A stretch of 64,000 bases of DNA from Mycobacterium sp. 1100029.7 (lineage in GTDB: Bacteria > Actinomycetota > Actinomycetes > Mycobacteriales > Mycobacteriaceae), in the NCBI RefSeq assembly GCF_001665235.1, contig NZ_LZSC01000084.1, forward strand, positions 38,825-102,824, given 5' to 3'. The position numbers and the translations under genes were made by a program. Positions 1 through 7,765 of this stretch are shown here, in pieces; the stretch's first letter is position 1, and every line of letters begins with the position of its first letter. The notes below the pieces were generated by a model. That model was not told the DNA's origin, did not search any database, and saw only the letters and a list, made by a program, of their open reading frames with translations.

Positions 1-281
1 CAGTGCTCGTGGTCGTGGGTGTCGCCGATGGTCGGGGTGGGTGCTTCCTCGCCGATGCGTTCGCGAGCCTCGGCCACCACGTCGGCGAGTCGCAGGCGCG
101 CCGACTCCGCAGCCGTCTCCGCCTTGCGGGTGCCGCGTAGTCCGAGTTCCGCGGTCGCCACCGCGGTCTGGTGCAGCGGTGCCTTGGCGACGGCCTTCCG
201 GACTACCTCGTAGGCCGTCACTCCGACCAAGCCCGTGAACACCGTTCCTGCCGCTTTTGCCAACAGCCCGTACGCCGCCAT
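1..281 (-). CDS. pacL1: PacL1-like membrane-anchored metallochaperone, 3' end cut by window
   Basis: Partial at the C-terminus: 93 codons are visible from an ATG at 281, preceded by AAGGAAGG 7 nt upstream. Residues about 5-25 form one hydrophobic segment (GLLAKAAGTVFTGLVGVTAY). An Ala/Glu/Arg-rich helical stretch follows, and the visible end is DTHDHEH, a His/Asp metal-binding tail. This architecture and its place next to the Rv3268/Rv3267 homologues match Rv3269 (PacL1), which by published work is a membrane metallochaperone that helps the P-type ATPase CtpC export zinc. ctpC would be expected just beyond position 1, but that is inference. The call rests on the tail motif and synteny. Confidence 0.85.
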   Translation of the reverse strand, partial: MAAYGLLAKAAGTVFTGLVGVTAYEVVRKAVAKAPLHQTAVATAELGLRGTRKAETAAESARLRLADVVAEARERIGEEAPTPTIGDTHDHEH

Positions 282-308
282 CGCCCGACCTTCCTTCACC
301 ACCTAGTT

Positions 309-327
309 GCTAATGATAATCGTTATC
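309..327 (-). promoter_or_regulatory. Fur/Zur-like palindrome upstream of pacL1
   Basis: The sequence GCTAATGATAATCGTTATC matches the classical 19-bp Fur box at 17 of 19 positions by eye. Its core is a perfect inverted repeat GATAA-TCG-TTATC. It lies 28 bp upstream of the pacL1 ATG, and on the minus strand it overlaps a possible -10 (TATCAT). A Fur/Zur-family or an ArsR/SmtB-type metal sensor is plausible; the sequence alone cannot decide between them. Confidence 0.55.
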
Positions 328-399
328 GACAACGTTACCGTGCTGTCCAAACTATGCTCGCACGAAATTAACATTGATGTATTGCGATATCAATATGGT

Positions 400-1116
400 T
401 TAGAGGACGCGGGTGACCTTCTCGGTCTCCACGCGGCGCGCCAGCGCCGCCGGATCGGGGTTGGCCACCTGTACCAGCGAGGCGCCGACGGCCATGATTG
501 CCAGCAGGCCGTCGACCAACTCCGTGGGTCCAGGCCACGCGGCGCTGGAAAGCACGCGGTCGCTGGGCGTCAAACCCCTTGTAGCGGCAGATCTTTCGCA
601 CTCAGCGAGAATCTCGGCGACGGAGCGGCCGGCCAGCGCAGCGCCGGGATGGCGTTCGGCGACGATCTGGTCACCGTGCACCCGCACGGCGGTGGCGTAA
701 TCGGTGACACCGATCGGCAGATCGGGGACCGGGCGGCCGAACGGATCCAGCGACAACACCGCGACCTCGCCGCCTGCCACCGCGTCGTCGGCCTCGTCCA
801 GCCGGTCGGGGATGCACAGCGCGATATCGGCCGCACCGTCGAGCACCGCCTCGGCGCCGATCCACCACACCCCGAACAGGACCGCGGCGGTTTGCCAATG
901 CGCCGGCAGCAGGATCCGCACGCGACTGTCCGGCCCCGCGCCCATTTCGTCACGTAACAGGTTGCCGGTTTTGGCTGCCCAGTTGGCCAGAGTCACCGCG
1001 GAGAGCTCGATGCGCTCACCGGTTGTGTCGTCGTAATAGGTGATGCGCGGACCGACCGGGTCGGCCCGCAGCATCGGATCGAGGATCGCCCCGGACAACG
1101 TGGTCAGTTGATGCAC
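400..1116 (-). CDS. TIGR03089 family protein (Rv3268 homologue)
   Basis: A 238-residue protein starting at GTG 1116, which overlaps the 3' end of lcp1 by 13 bp, so the two genes are translationally linked. It resembles the N-terminal part of an AMP-binding (acyl-CoA ligase) fold: the stretch around residues 65-90 (VRILLPAHWQTAAVLFGVWW) is like the early helices of such enzymes. It is far too short to hold the adenylation core and has no ATP-binding P-loop motif. The family is actinobacterial and of unknown function. Its constant position beside lcp1 hints at a cell-envelope role, but this is inference. Confidence 0.75.
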   Translation of the reverse strand: MHQLTTLSGAILDPMLRADPVGPRITYYDDTTGERIELSAVTLANWAAKTGNLLRDEMGAGPDSRVRILLPAHWQTAAVLFGVWWIGAEAVLDGAADIALCIPDRLDEADDAVAGGEVAVLSLDPFGRPVPDLPIGVTDYATAVRVHGDQIVAERHPGAALAGRSVAEILAECERSAATRGLTPSDRVLSSAAWPGPTELVDGLLAIMAVGASLVQVANPDPAALARRVETEKVTRVL

Positions 1117-2570
1117 TCCGGCTTGTCGCTGCCGGCCGTCAGAATCGGTGACGGCGCCGGAACATTCGGGTCGGTAGCCGACTGGTTGGTCACCCGGGCC
1201 GGCGCCATCGTCGAGCCGGACAGGCCGGACCCGGGACCGGTGTAGTCGTTGGCCAGTACCACCCGGACCGACCCCGGCGCCAGTGACGTGTCGGGGACCA
1301 CGGGCAAGCCGCCGAGTTCCTTGGAGACTTCCTGGGCCCCCATGTCATCGGGCTTGTTGGCGCGCACCTGGCTGGACTTGACGTGGCCGCCGTCGCTGTT
1401 GCCGACGGGTCCTGTCGCAAAACCCTTGGAGCTCAACACATCCGAGACGGCGGCGGCCAGGCCGTTGATGTCGGTGTCGTTGACCACGCTCGCCGTGGTT
1501 TTGGCCGGGGTGTAAGCGATCTGCTCGGTCTTGCCCTGGTCCTGGTCGTGCAGCAGGCCGGTGACCCAGTCCTGAACCTGGTGCGGGTCCACCCGCACAA
1601 CGCTCTGCATGCCGTCGTCACTCCAGCCGGCACCGTCGAGCACCGGGATGGTGGCGAACGCGACGTTGCCGCCGGCCAGCTTCTGCAACTGCTGCACGAA
1701 GTCCATCACGTCCCAGCCCTGCGAGATCACCACCGAGCGCTGCACCGCGGCCTCCAGCTTTTTCAGCGTGCCGGGGCTGGACAGCGTCTGGCCGGAGATC
1801 ACCCGGTGGGCCAGCGAGGCCATCACGACCTGCTGGCGCACCACGCGGTCCAGGTCACCGCGCGGCAGGTCGTGGCGCTGGCGCACAAAGCTGAGTGCCT
1901 CCGAGCCGTCCAGCTTTTGGGGCCCGGCCGGGAAGTCCGCTCCCGAAAGCGGTTCGTAGACCGCGTCTTTGAGGCACACGTTGACGCCGCCGAGCGCGTC
2001 GGTGATCAAGGCGAACCCGAGCAGGCCGATTTCGGCGTAGTGGTCGACGGTGACGCCGGTGAGGTCGGCGACGGTCTTGATCAGGGCCTCGCGTCCGGCC
2101 TCGGTTCCCTGGGTGGCGGCGTCCTCGGCGGAATCGCCGGCCTTGACCAGATTGGTCCGCTTGGCTTCCCGGGTTTGGCCGTAGACGCCGTTGATCTTCG
2201 TCTTGCCCAGGCCGGGCGCCATCACATAGGAGTCGCGGGGGATCGAGATCGCGGTGGCCGACTTCCCGTTGTTCGGGATCCGGACCAGGATGATGGTGTC
2301 GGTGTTGGTGGCTTCCTCGTCGCCGGCCTTCAACGTCGCCAACTCCTCGGCCGTCAACGGGTTGCCGTGCGCGTCGGTGCGGCTGTCCAGTCCGACCAGC
2401 AGGATGTCGATCGCGCCGTCGTCACCGCCGTGACCCAGCGAGGGTGCGGACATATGGAAGATGCCGTCTTCGAACGCTCGGACGTTGTTCCAGGCCACAC
2501 CGGTGCCGAGAACGACCACGACGGCGAGCACAGTCGCAGCAACACGAACCACACGTTGCACAGGCATCAC
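1104..2570 (-). CDS. lcp1: LytR-CpsA-Psr (LCP) family cell wall ligase
   Basis: A 488-residue membrane-anchored enzyme starting GTG-ATG at 2570/2567. A single TM helix spans about residues 8-26. The LCP domain follows (about 50-250), with the signature GLDSRTDAHGN, DTIILVRIP and SIPRDSYV, and Arg residues in SFVRQRH that bind the pyrophosphate lipid in this family. A LytR_C domain sits near 370-460. Published work on Rv3267 (Lcp1) shows that it attaches arabinogalactan to peptidoglycan from a decaprenyl-linked precursor. It is divergent from rmlD and wbbL1, which build the rhamnose linker of the same polymer, so the locus is functionally coherent. Length agrees with the mycobacterial ortholog. 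Confidence 0.9.
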   Translation of the reverse strand: MMPVQRVVRVAATVLAVVVVLGTGVAWNNVRAFEDGIFHMSAPSLGHGGDDGAIDILLVGLDSRTDAHGNPLTAEELATLKAGDEEATNTDTIILVRIPNNGKSATAISIPRDSYVMAPGLGKTKINGVYGQTREAKRTNLVKAGDSAEDAATQGTEAGREALIKTVADLTGVTVDHYAEIGLLGFALITDALGGVNVCLKDAVYEPLSGADFPAGPQKLDGSEALSFVRQRHDLPRGDLDRVVRQQVVMASLAHRVISGQTLSSPGTLKKLEAAVQRSVVISQGWDVMDFVQQLQKLAGGNVAFATIPVLDGAGWSDDGMQSVVRVDPHQVQDWVTGLLHDQDQGKTEQIAYTPAKTTASVVNDTDINGLAAAVSDVLSSKGFATGPVGNSDGGHVKSSQVRANKPDDMGAQEVSKELGGLPVVPDTSLAPGSVRVVLANDYTGPGSGLSGSTMAPARVTNQSATDPNVPAPSPILTAGSDKPECIN

Positions 2571-2666
2571 ATTAGGTTACTTGCGGCACAGCCGCTTCTC
2601 GCGTAGCCGACTCCGGCGTGCCAAGGTGCGGCCCACCGCGATCTCGCGACATGCCAGACTCAAACC

Positions 2667-3578
2667 ATGTCAGGCAGGATCGTCATCACCGGAGCCGGCG
2701 GGCAACTGGGCGGCGTCCTGGCCTCGCAGGCCTCCGACCAGGGACGCAACGTCCTCGCGCTGACGTCCGCGCAGTGGGACATCACCGACCCTGCCGCTGC
2801 CGAGGCGATCGTGAACACCGGCGATGTCGTCGTCAATTGCGCGGCGTATACCAATGTCGACGGCGCCGAAAGCGACGAAACGCGGGCCTACGCGGTCAAC
2901 GAGGCGGCACCCGCGCACATTGCGCGTGCCTGTGCGGCTGCCGGGGCCCGGCTGATCCACGTGTCGACGGACTTCGTCTTCGCCGGCGACTACCCCGATC
3001 CGCGGCCGTTCGAACCGAGCGACGAAACCTCGCCGCGCGGCGTGTACGCCTGCAGCAAGCGTGCCGGTGAGGTCGCCGCCCTGGCCGCGCTGCCGGAGAC
3101 GGTCGTGGTCCGGACGGCCTGGGTGTACACCGGCGGCACCGGCAACGACTTCGTCGCGATCATGCGCAAGCTCGCGGCCGGTGACGGCCCGATCAAGGTG
3201 GTCGACGACCAGGTCGGCTCGCCCACCTACGTCGCCGACCTGGCCGAAGCGCTGCTGCAGGTGGCCGACCTCGTTGTTGAAGGAAGCCTCACCGGCCGCA
3301 TCCTGCACGCCGCCAACGAGGGCGTCGTCTCGCGCTTCGGGTTGGCCCGCGCGGTCTTCGAGGAGTGCGGCGCCGACCCCGACCGGGTCAATCCGGTGAG
3401 TACCGACGAATTTCCCCGCCCGGCGCCCCGGCCGTCCTACTCCGCCCTGTCCGGTGCGGAGTCGGTGGCGGCCGGCATGAGGCCGCTAAGGCCCTGGCGC
3501 CCTGCACTTGTCGCCGCGCTGGCCGCGTCACAGGACGCGGTCGCGGCGCAACGACGGATAACCTCTACGCGTGACTGA
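2667..3578 (+). CDS. rmlD: dTDP-4-dehydrorhamnose reductase RmlD
   Basis: A 303-residue SDR-fold enzyme for the last step of dTDP-L-rhamnose synthesis, the donor of the rhamnose in the arabinogalactan linker. The nucleotide-binding loop GAGGQLG is at residues 9-15, STDFVF (with the catalytic Thr) at 100-105, and the catalytic pair YxxxK as Y127 and K131. The ATG at 2667 lies in a 96-bp divergent gap from lcp1. Its 3' end overlaps wbbL1 by 8 bp, so the two are probably translated from one message. Confidence 0.93.
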   Translation: MSGRIVITGAGGQLGGVLASQASDQGRNVLALTSAQWDITDPAAAEAIVNTGDVVVNCAAYTNVDGAESDETRAYAVNEAAPAHIARACAAAGARLIHVSTDFVFAGDYPDPRPFEPSDETSPRGVYACSKRAGEVAALAALPETVVVRTAWVYTGGTGNDFVAIMRKLAAGDGPIKVVDDQVGSPTYVADLAEALLQVADLVVEGSLTGRILHAANEGVVSRFGLARAVFEECGADPDRVNPVSTDEFPRPAPRPSYSALSGAESVAAGMRPLRPWRPALVAALAASQDAVAAQRRITSTRD

Positions 3579-4467
3579 CGTCTTGCCGGTCGTGACGGTG
3601 ACCTACTCGCCGGGCCACCACCTCGAACGTTTTCTCGCCTCACTGTCGCACGCCACCGAGCGTCCGGTCAGCGTGCTGCTGGCCGACAACGGTTCCACCG
3701 ACGGCACCCCGCAGGCGGCGGTGCAGCGCTATCCGAATGTGCGGCTGTTCAACACCGGCGCCAACCTGGGCTACGGAACGGCGGTCAATCGCGCGATCGA
3801 ATACCTCTCGGAGCGGGGGGAGGTCGACGACTGGGTGCTGGTGGCCAACCCGGACGTGCAGTGGGGCCCGGACAGCATCGACGCCCTGCTGGAGGCGGCC
3901 ACCCGGTGGCCGCAGGCCGGCGCGCTCGGGCCGCTGATTCGCGACCCCGACGGTTCGGTCTACCCGTCGGCGCGCCACCTGCCGAGTCTGATTCGCGGTG
4001 GCATGCACGCGGTGGTCGGTCCGTTCTGGAAGCGCAACCCCTGGTCGGCGGCCTATCGCCAGGAGCGGCTCGAACCCAGCGAGCGGCCGGTGGGCTGGCT
4101 GTCGGGGTCTTGCCTGCTGCTGCGTCGCGCGGCCTACGGCCAGATCGGCGGATTCGACGAGCGCTACTTCATGTACATGGAGGACGTCGACCTTGGCGAC
4201 CGGCTCGGCCGGGCCGGCTGGCTCAACATCTACGTTCCATCGGCCGAGGTGCTGCACCACAAGGGCCACTCCACCGGACACGATCCGGCGAGCCACCTCG
4301 CGGCACACCACCGGAGTACCTATATCTTTCTGGCCGACCGGCACACCGGCTGGTGGCTGGCTCCGCTGCGCTGGACGCTGCGGGCATCGCTGGCGCTGCG
4401 TTCCCGACTGATGGTGCGCAACTCGCGCCGGCAGCGTTTGGAGAAGCTGGCAGAAGGGCGGCACTGA
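3571..4467 (+). CDS. wbbL1: Rhamnosyltransferase WbbL1 (GT2 family)
   Basis: A 298-residue GT2 glycosyltransferase. In mycobacteria it transfers rhamnose from dTDP-Rha to decaprenyl-PP-GlcNAc, making the linker between peptidoglycan and arabinogalactan, an essential step. Visible motifs are LLADNGSTDGT (residues 37-46, nucleotide-sugar binding), a DxD-like ANPDV near 92-96, and the acceptor-side block GGFDERYFMYMEDVDLGDR near residues 192-210. The GTG start at 3571 lies inside the 3' end of rmlD. There is no TM segment; the protein is expected at the inner face of the membrane. Confidence 0.92.
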   Translation: MTDVLPVVTVTYSPGHHLERFLASLSHATERPVSVLLADNGSTDGTPQAAVQRYPNVRLFNTGANLGYGTAVNRAIEYLSERGEVDDWVLVANPDVQWGPDSIDALLEAATRWPQAGALGPLIRDPDGSVYPSARHLPSLIRGGMHAVVGPFWKRNPWSAAYRQERLEPSERPVGWLSGSCLLLRRAAYGQIGGFDERYFMYMEDVDLGDRLGRAGWLNIYVPSAEVLHHKGHSTGHDPASHLAAHHRSTYIFLADRHTGWWLAPLRWTLRASLALRSRLMVRNSRRQRLEKLAEGRH

Positions 4468-4468
4468 A

Positions 4469-5548
4469 TTGGCAATCTCCTCAGTCGATGCGGTGATCCT
4501 GGTCGGCGGCAAGGGCACCCGACTGCGACCGCTGACCCTGTCGGCGCCCAAGCCGATGCTGCCGACCGCGGGGGTGCCGTTCCTCACCCACATGCTGTCG
4601 CGCATCGCCGCGACCGGCATCGAACACGTCATCCTGAGCACCTCCTACAAGGCGGCGGTGTTCGAGGCGGAGTTCGGCGACGGTTCGCAGCTCGGGTTGG
4701 ACATCGACTACGTCACCGAAGACGAACCGCTGGGCACCGGCGGCGGTATCGCCAACATCGCCGACAAGCTGCGCCATGACACCGCGATGGTGTTCAACGG
4801 CGACGTGCTGTCCGGCGCCGACCTTTCCGCGTTGGTGGAGTCGCACCGCAGCAACGAAGCCGACGTCACGCTGCACCTGGTCCGCGTCGGCGACCCGCGG
4901 GCGTTCGGCTGCGTGTCCACCGACGAGAAGAACCGCGTGCTGGCGTTCCTGGAGAAGACCGAGGATCCGCCGACCGACCAGATCAACGCCGGCACTTACA
5001 TTTTCGAGCGCAAGATCATCGAGCAGATCCCGCGGGGACGGCCGGTTTCGGTCGAACGCGAGGTGTTCCCGGCGCTGCTGTCGGATCCGGACGTCAAGGT
5101 CTGCGGCCATGTCGACGCCTCCTACTGGCGGGATATGGGAACCCCGGAAGACTTCGTCCGCGGGTCCTCGGACCTGGTGCGTGGGATTGTGACATCGCCT
5201 GCGCTGCAAGGCCATCGGGGCGAGCAGTTGGTCCACGAAGGTGCGGCGGTATCGCCCGGGGCGCTGCTGATCGGTGGCACCGTCGTCGGGCGTGGCGCCG
5301 AGATCGGCCCCGGCGTGCGGCTGGACGGCGCGGTGATTTTCGACGGCGTCAAAATCGAGGCCGGCAGCGTGATCGAGCGGTCGATCGTCGGCTTCGGGGC
5401 CCGCATCGGTCCGCGGGCGTTGATCCGCGACGGGGTGATCGGCGACGGCGCCGACATCGGTGCGCGCTGCGAGCTGCTGCGCGGCGCCCGGGTGTGGCCC
5501 GGTGTCTCGATTCCCGACGGCGGGATCCGCTACTCCAGCGACGTCTGA
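4469..5548 (+). CDS. manB: Mannose-1-phosphate guanylyltransferase
   Basis: A 359-residue nucleotidyltransferase that makes GDP-mannose for mannosylated lipids (PIM, LM, LAM). The N-terminal signature VGGKGTRLRPLTLSAPKPMLP (residues about 11-31) binds the nucleotide, FNGDVL is the metal-binding Asp motif, and the C-terminal ~110 residues are left-handed beta-helix hexapeptide repeats. It starts at a TTG one base after the wbbL1 stop, the third gene of a tight operon. It is called ManB (also RmlA2) in M. tuberculosis (Rv3264c); in other species the same activity is called ManC. Confidence 0.9.
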   Translation: MAISSVDAVILVGGKGTRLRPLTLSAPKPMLPTAGVPFLTHMLSRIAATGIEHVILSTSYKAAVFEAEFGDGSQLGLDIDYVTEDEPLGTGGGIANIADKLRHDTAMVFNGDVLSGADLSALVESHRSNEADVTLHLVRVGDPRAFGCVSTDEKNRVLAFLEKTEDPPTDQINAGTYIFERKIIEQIPRGRPVSVEREVFPALLSDPDVKVCGHVDASYWRDMGTPEDFVRGSSDLVRGIVTSPALQGHRGEQLVHEGAAVSPGALLIGGTVVGRGAEIGPGVRLDGAVIFDGVKIEAGSVIERSIVGFGARIGPRALIRDGVIGDGADIGARCELLRGARVWPGVSIPDGGIRYSSDV

Positions 5549-5557
5549 GTTTTCGCC

Positions 5558-5617
5558 GTCGAGTGTGCGGCTGGCTTCACTCTCGGCCACGAACGTGCGG
5601 CTGGCCGCACATTCGAC
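5558..5617. terminator. Long hairpin between convergent genes, likely bidirectional terminator
   Basis: Arms GTCGAGTGTGCGGC (5558-5571) and GCCGCACATTCGAC (5604-5617) pair with one mismatch. Inside the right half, GTGCGG-CTGG-CCGCAC (from about 5595) is a second, perfect hairpin. GTGCGGCTGGC also occurs twice as a direct repeat. The site lies exactly between the stops of manB (+) and the Nudix gene (-). There is no U-tract, which is common in mycobacteria. Confidence 0.5.
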
Positions 5618-5620
5618 GGA

Positions 5621-6160
5621 TCAAAGGGTAGCGCGGGCTCGCGAAACCAGGTGGGCGAGTGCGTAATCGGTGTCGGACGGTAGCGCGTCGGCCGGCCACC
5701 ATCGCAGGTCCTCGGATTCGTCGCTGATCGCGATCTGCGCGCCGGGCGGGGCCTGCGCGACGAACTGCAGATCCAGGTGTCGCGTCGGGACACCCAGCGA
5801 GCACGTCACCGGGTGGACGTGAATTGCGGCCAACTGCGGCACAATTCGCAGATCGGGAATACCGGACTCCTCGACCGCCTCGCGCAGCGCCGCGGCCAGG
5901 ACATCGGGATCATCGTCGTCGCAGTGACCACCCAACTGCACCCAGCGGCGCAGCCGGCGGTGCAGGGTCAGCAAGACCCGGTCGCCGGAGTCGTCGAGCA
6001 CGATCGCCGACGCGGTGACGTGGCCCGGCACGCATTCGCGACGGCAGGCGTCGATCTGCCCGAGCACGAAGGCCAGCACGGCATGCCGCAACGAATCTTG
6101 TGTCGGGTCGGGCGGCTGCCACTCCGTCAGAAGCGAAATCGCCGAATCGCGAACGCTCAT
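5621..6160 (-). CDS. Nudix hydrolase
   Basis: 179 residues from the ATG at 6160. That start overlaps the mamA stop as ATGA (6157-6160); a longer frame from 6214 exists but is less likely. The Nudix box is seen in QLGGHCDDDDPDVL followed by AALREAVEESGI, with the REAVEE glutamates that bind the metal. The last quarter (SDESEDLRWWPADALP) is the usual substrate-side helix region. Substrates of such enzymes are nucleoside diphosphates linked to other moieties; the actual substrate cannot be read from sequence. As I remember it, M. tuberculosis has no Nudix gene at this position. Co-transcription with mamA is strongly suggested. Confidence 0.85.
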   Translation of the reverse strand: MSVRDSAISLLTEWQPPDPTQDSLRHAVLAFVLGQIDACRRECVPGHVTASAIVLDDSGDRVLLTLHRRLRRWVQLGGHCDDDDPDVLAAALREAVEESGIPDLRIVPQLAAIHVHPVTCSLGVPTRHLDLQFVAQAPPGAQIAISDESEDLRWWPADALPSDTDYALAHLVSRARATL

Positions 6161-7755
6161 CTGCAGCCTCGCTTGCTGCGGCGATCGCGCAAGGTGCGCC
6201 ATGCGGTGCGACACCGCGCCACGGTGTCCGGCGACCAGCCGAGTCCCTCGATCAGCACCCGACGGTCGACGGTGTCCAGTGCCTTCTCGATGTCGTTGGC
6301 CTTCAGGAGCAGATCGACGTCCGCGGCGAGGTCGGCGCCGGCCAGGACGGGTGGGGGAATGGGCAGCTGCTCGGCTTCGCTCGGCTCCAGTTCCAAGATG
6401 CCTCCACCATAGCTACGGCCCATGATCTCGGCGAACGCAAACGTGGCGCTGTTGTGGAACACCGCGGCGAGCGCCATCGGGTCAGCCCGGTGATCGGGGT
6501 GGTCGAGCAGTCGAACCCGGTGCACGGTGTCGGTGCTGGTCGCCGCGACGCCGTTGACGGTCAGCCGCGGTGCCCGGTGGATCTGGCGCAACAGGAACAG
6601 GTCGGGGATCCACAGCGACGGGGTGCGCCACCACGGCGTGCGGATCGAGCACTTGTAACCGCGGTGCACCCCGGCGATCTCGCCGTCACCGATGTGGGCC
6701 GCCAACGCCGGATCGACCAGGTGTTCCGGGGCATCGAGCAGCCAGGTTCGATGCCCCGACACCAAATCACTTGCGCGACAACAATTGTCGTAGACCAAGC
6801 CGGACAGCTGGCTGCTGCGTGAGACCAGCGGTACGCAATGCGGCCGCAGCCCGAGTTCGTGGGTCTGCGCGTCGGTGAAGGTGAAGAAGCTGTTGCGGCC
6901 GGTCACGATGCCGACGTCGACGTCGGCGAGCGCCCCGAGCCGGATCAGGGCGCCGGATTCCTTGAGCCGGCGCAGCAGCGCGATCGCGGGTGGGTCCAGG
7001 AAGTACTTCGTCCACTTCTCTTGTTCGTGCAGCAGCGCCGGCCCCCACGAGTAACGCTCGACGTCGAGGTCCGCGCCGGCCAGCGCGTCGGCGTCGCGCA
7101 GGTTGACGGTGCGGATCCGGGCGGGACCGGTGCCGACCACGCCGCAAAACAAGACGACTTCCTGCAGGATGCCGTCGAACACCAGACGGGCGAAGGTGAC
7201 CAGGGTGATCTCGCGGTAGCGGGCCAACAGGTATTCGCGCAGTGGTGCGGCATATCCGACTTGCAGCAATTCGGCGGGCAGCACCAATCCCACCCGCCCG
7301 CCGTCGCGCGCCAACACCGTGCTCGCCACGACGAATGGAACCCACGCGTTGGTCAACCGGCTGGGCCGCAGCCCCTCGCGCCGCATCAGTTGCAGCGCCG
7401 GGTCGCGTTGCTCGGCCGTCCAGTTGCCGAACCGGATGTAGGGCGGGTTGCCCGCGACGCCGTCGTAGCCGGCGGCTTCGGTGTCGGCCAGCCAGGTGAA
7501 CAGATTCGCGTTGTCGACGGGAGCGAAGCGTCGCGCCTTGGCGGCTTCGGCCGCGATGAGCTCCACACCGTGGGCCTGACTGCTCAGCCCGGCCAGCTCG
7601 CGCAGGATCGCGCCGTCGCCGCACGACGGCTCGACGATGCGGGGGCCGGCCGCGCAGACCCAGCGGGCCAGGAAGTGCGCCACCGCAACCGGCGTGTAGT
7701 AGCCGCCGCGCACCTTGGCCGCCGTTGCGGCCGGCTTGCCCGCGAACGTCTTCAC
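6157..7755 (-). CDS. mamA: Adenine-specific DNA methyltransferase MamA
   Basis: 532 residues, GTG start at 7755, 10 bp after the fbiB stop. The SAM-binding motif I is VEPSCGDGA (41-49) and the catalytic motif IV is NPPY (103-106), typical of N6-adenine methyltransferases. The C-terminal half resembles the target recognition part of Eco57I/TaqI-type enzymes. The position and length match Rv3263 (MamA), which in M. tuberculosis methylates the second A-bearing strand of CTGGAG sites and influences promoters. No restriction endonuclease is next to it, so it behaves as an orphan methylase. Specificity in this species is inferred. Confidence 0.88.
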   Translation of the reverse strand: MKTFAGKPAATAAKVRGGYYTPVAVAHFLARWVCAAGPRIVEPSCGDGAILRELAGLSSQAHGVELIAAEAAKARRFAPVDNANLFTWLADTEAAGYDGVAGNPPYIRFGNWTAEQRDPALQLMRREGLRPSRLTNAWVPFVVASTVLARDGGRVGLVLPAELLQVGYAAPLREYLLARYREITLVTFARLVFDGILQEVVLFCGVVGTGPARIRTVNLRDADALAGADLDVERYSWGPALLHEQEKWTKYFLDPPAIALLRRLKESGALIRLGALADVDVGIVTGRNSFFTFTDAQTHELGLRPHCVPLVSRSSQLSGLVYDNCCRASDLVSGHRTWLLDAPEHLVDPALAAHIGDGEIAGVHRGYKCSIRTPWWRTPSLWIPDLFLLRQIHRAPRLTVNGVAATSTDTVHRVRLLDHPDHRADPMALAAVFHNSATFAFAEIMGRSYGGGILELEPSEAEQLPIPPPVLAGADLAADVDLLLKANDIEKALDTVDRRVLIEGLGWSPDTVARCRTAWRTLRDRRSKRGCR

Positions 7756-7765
7756 CGGGTCAGTA

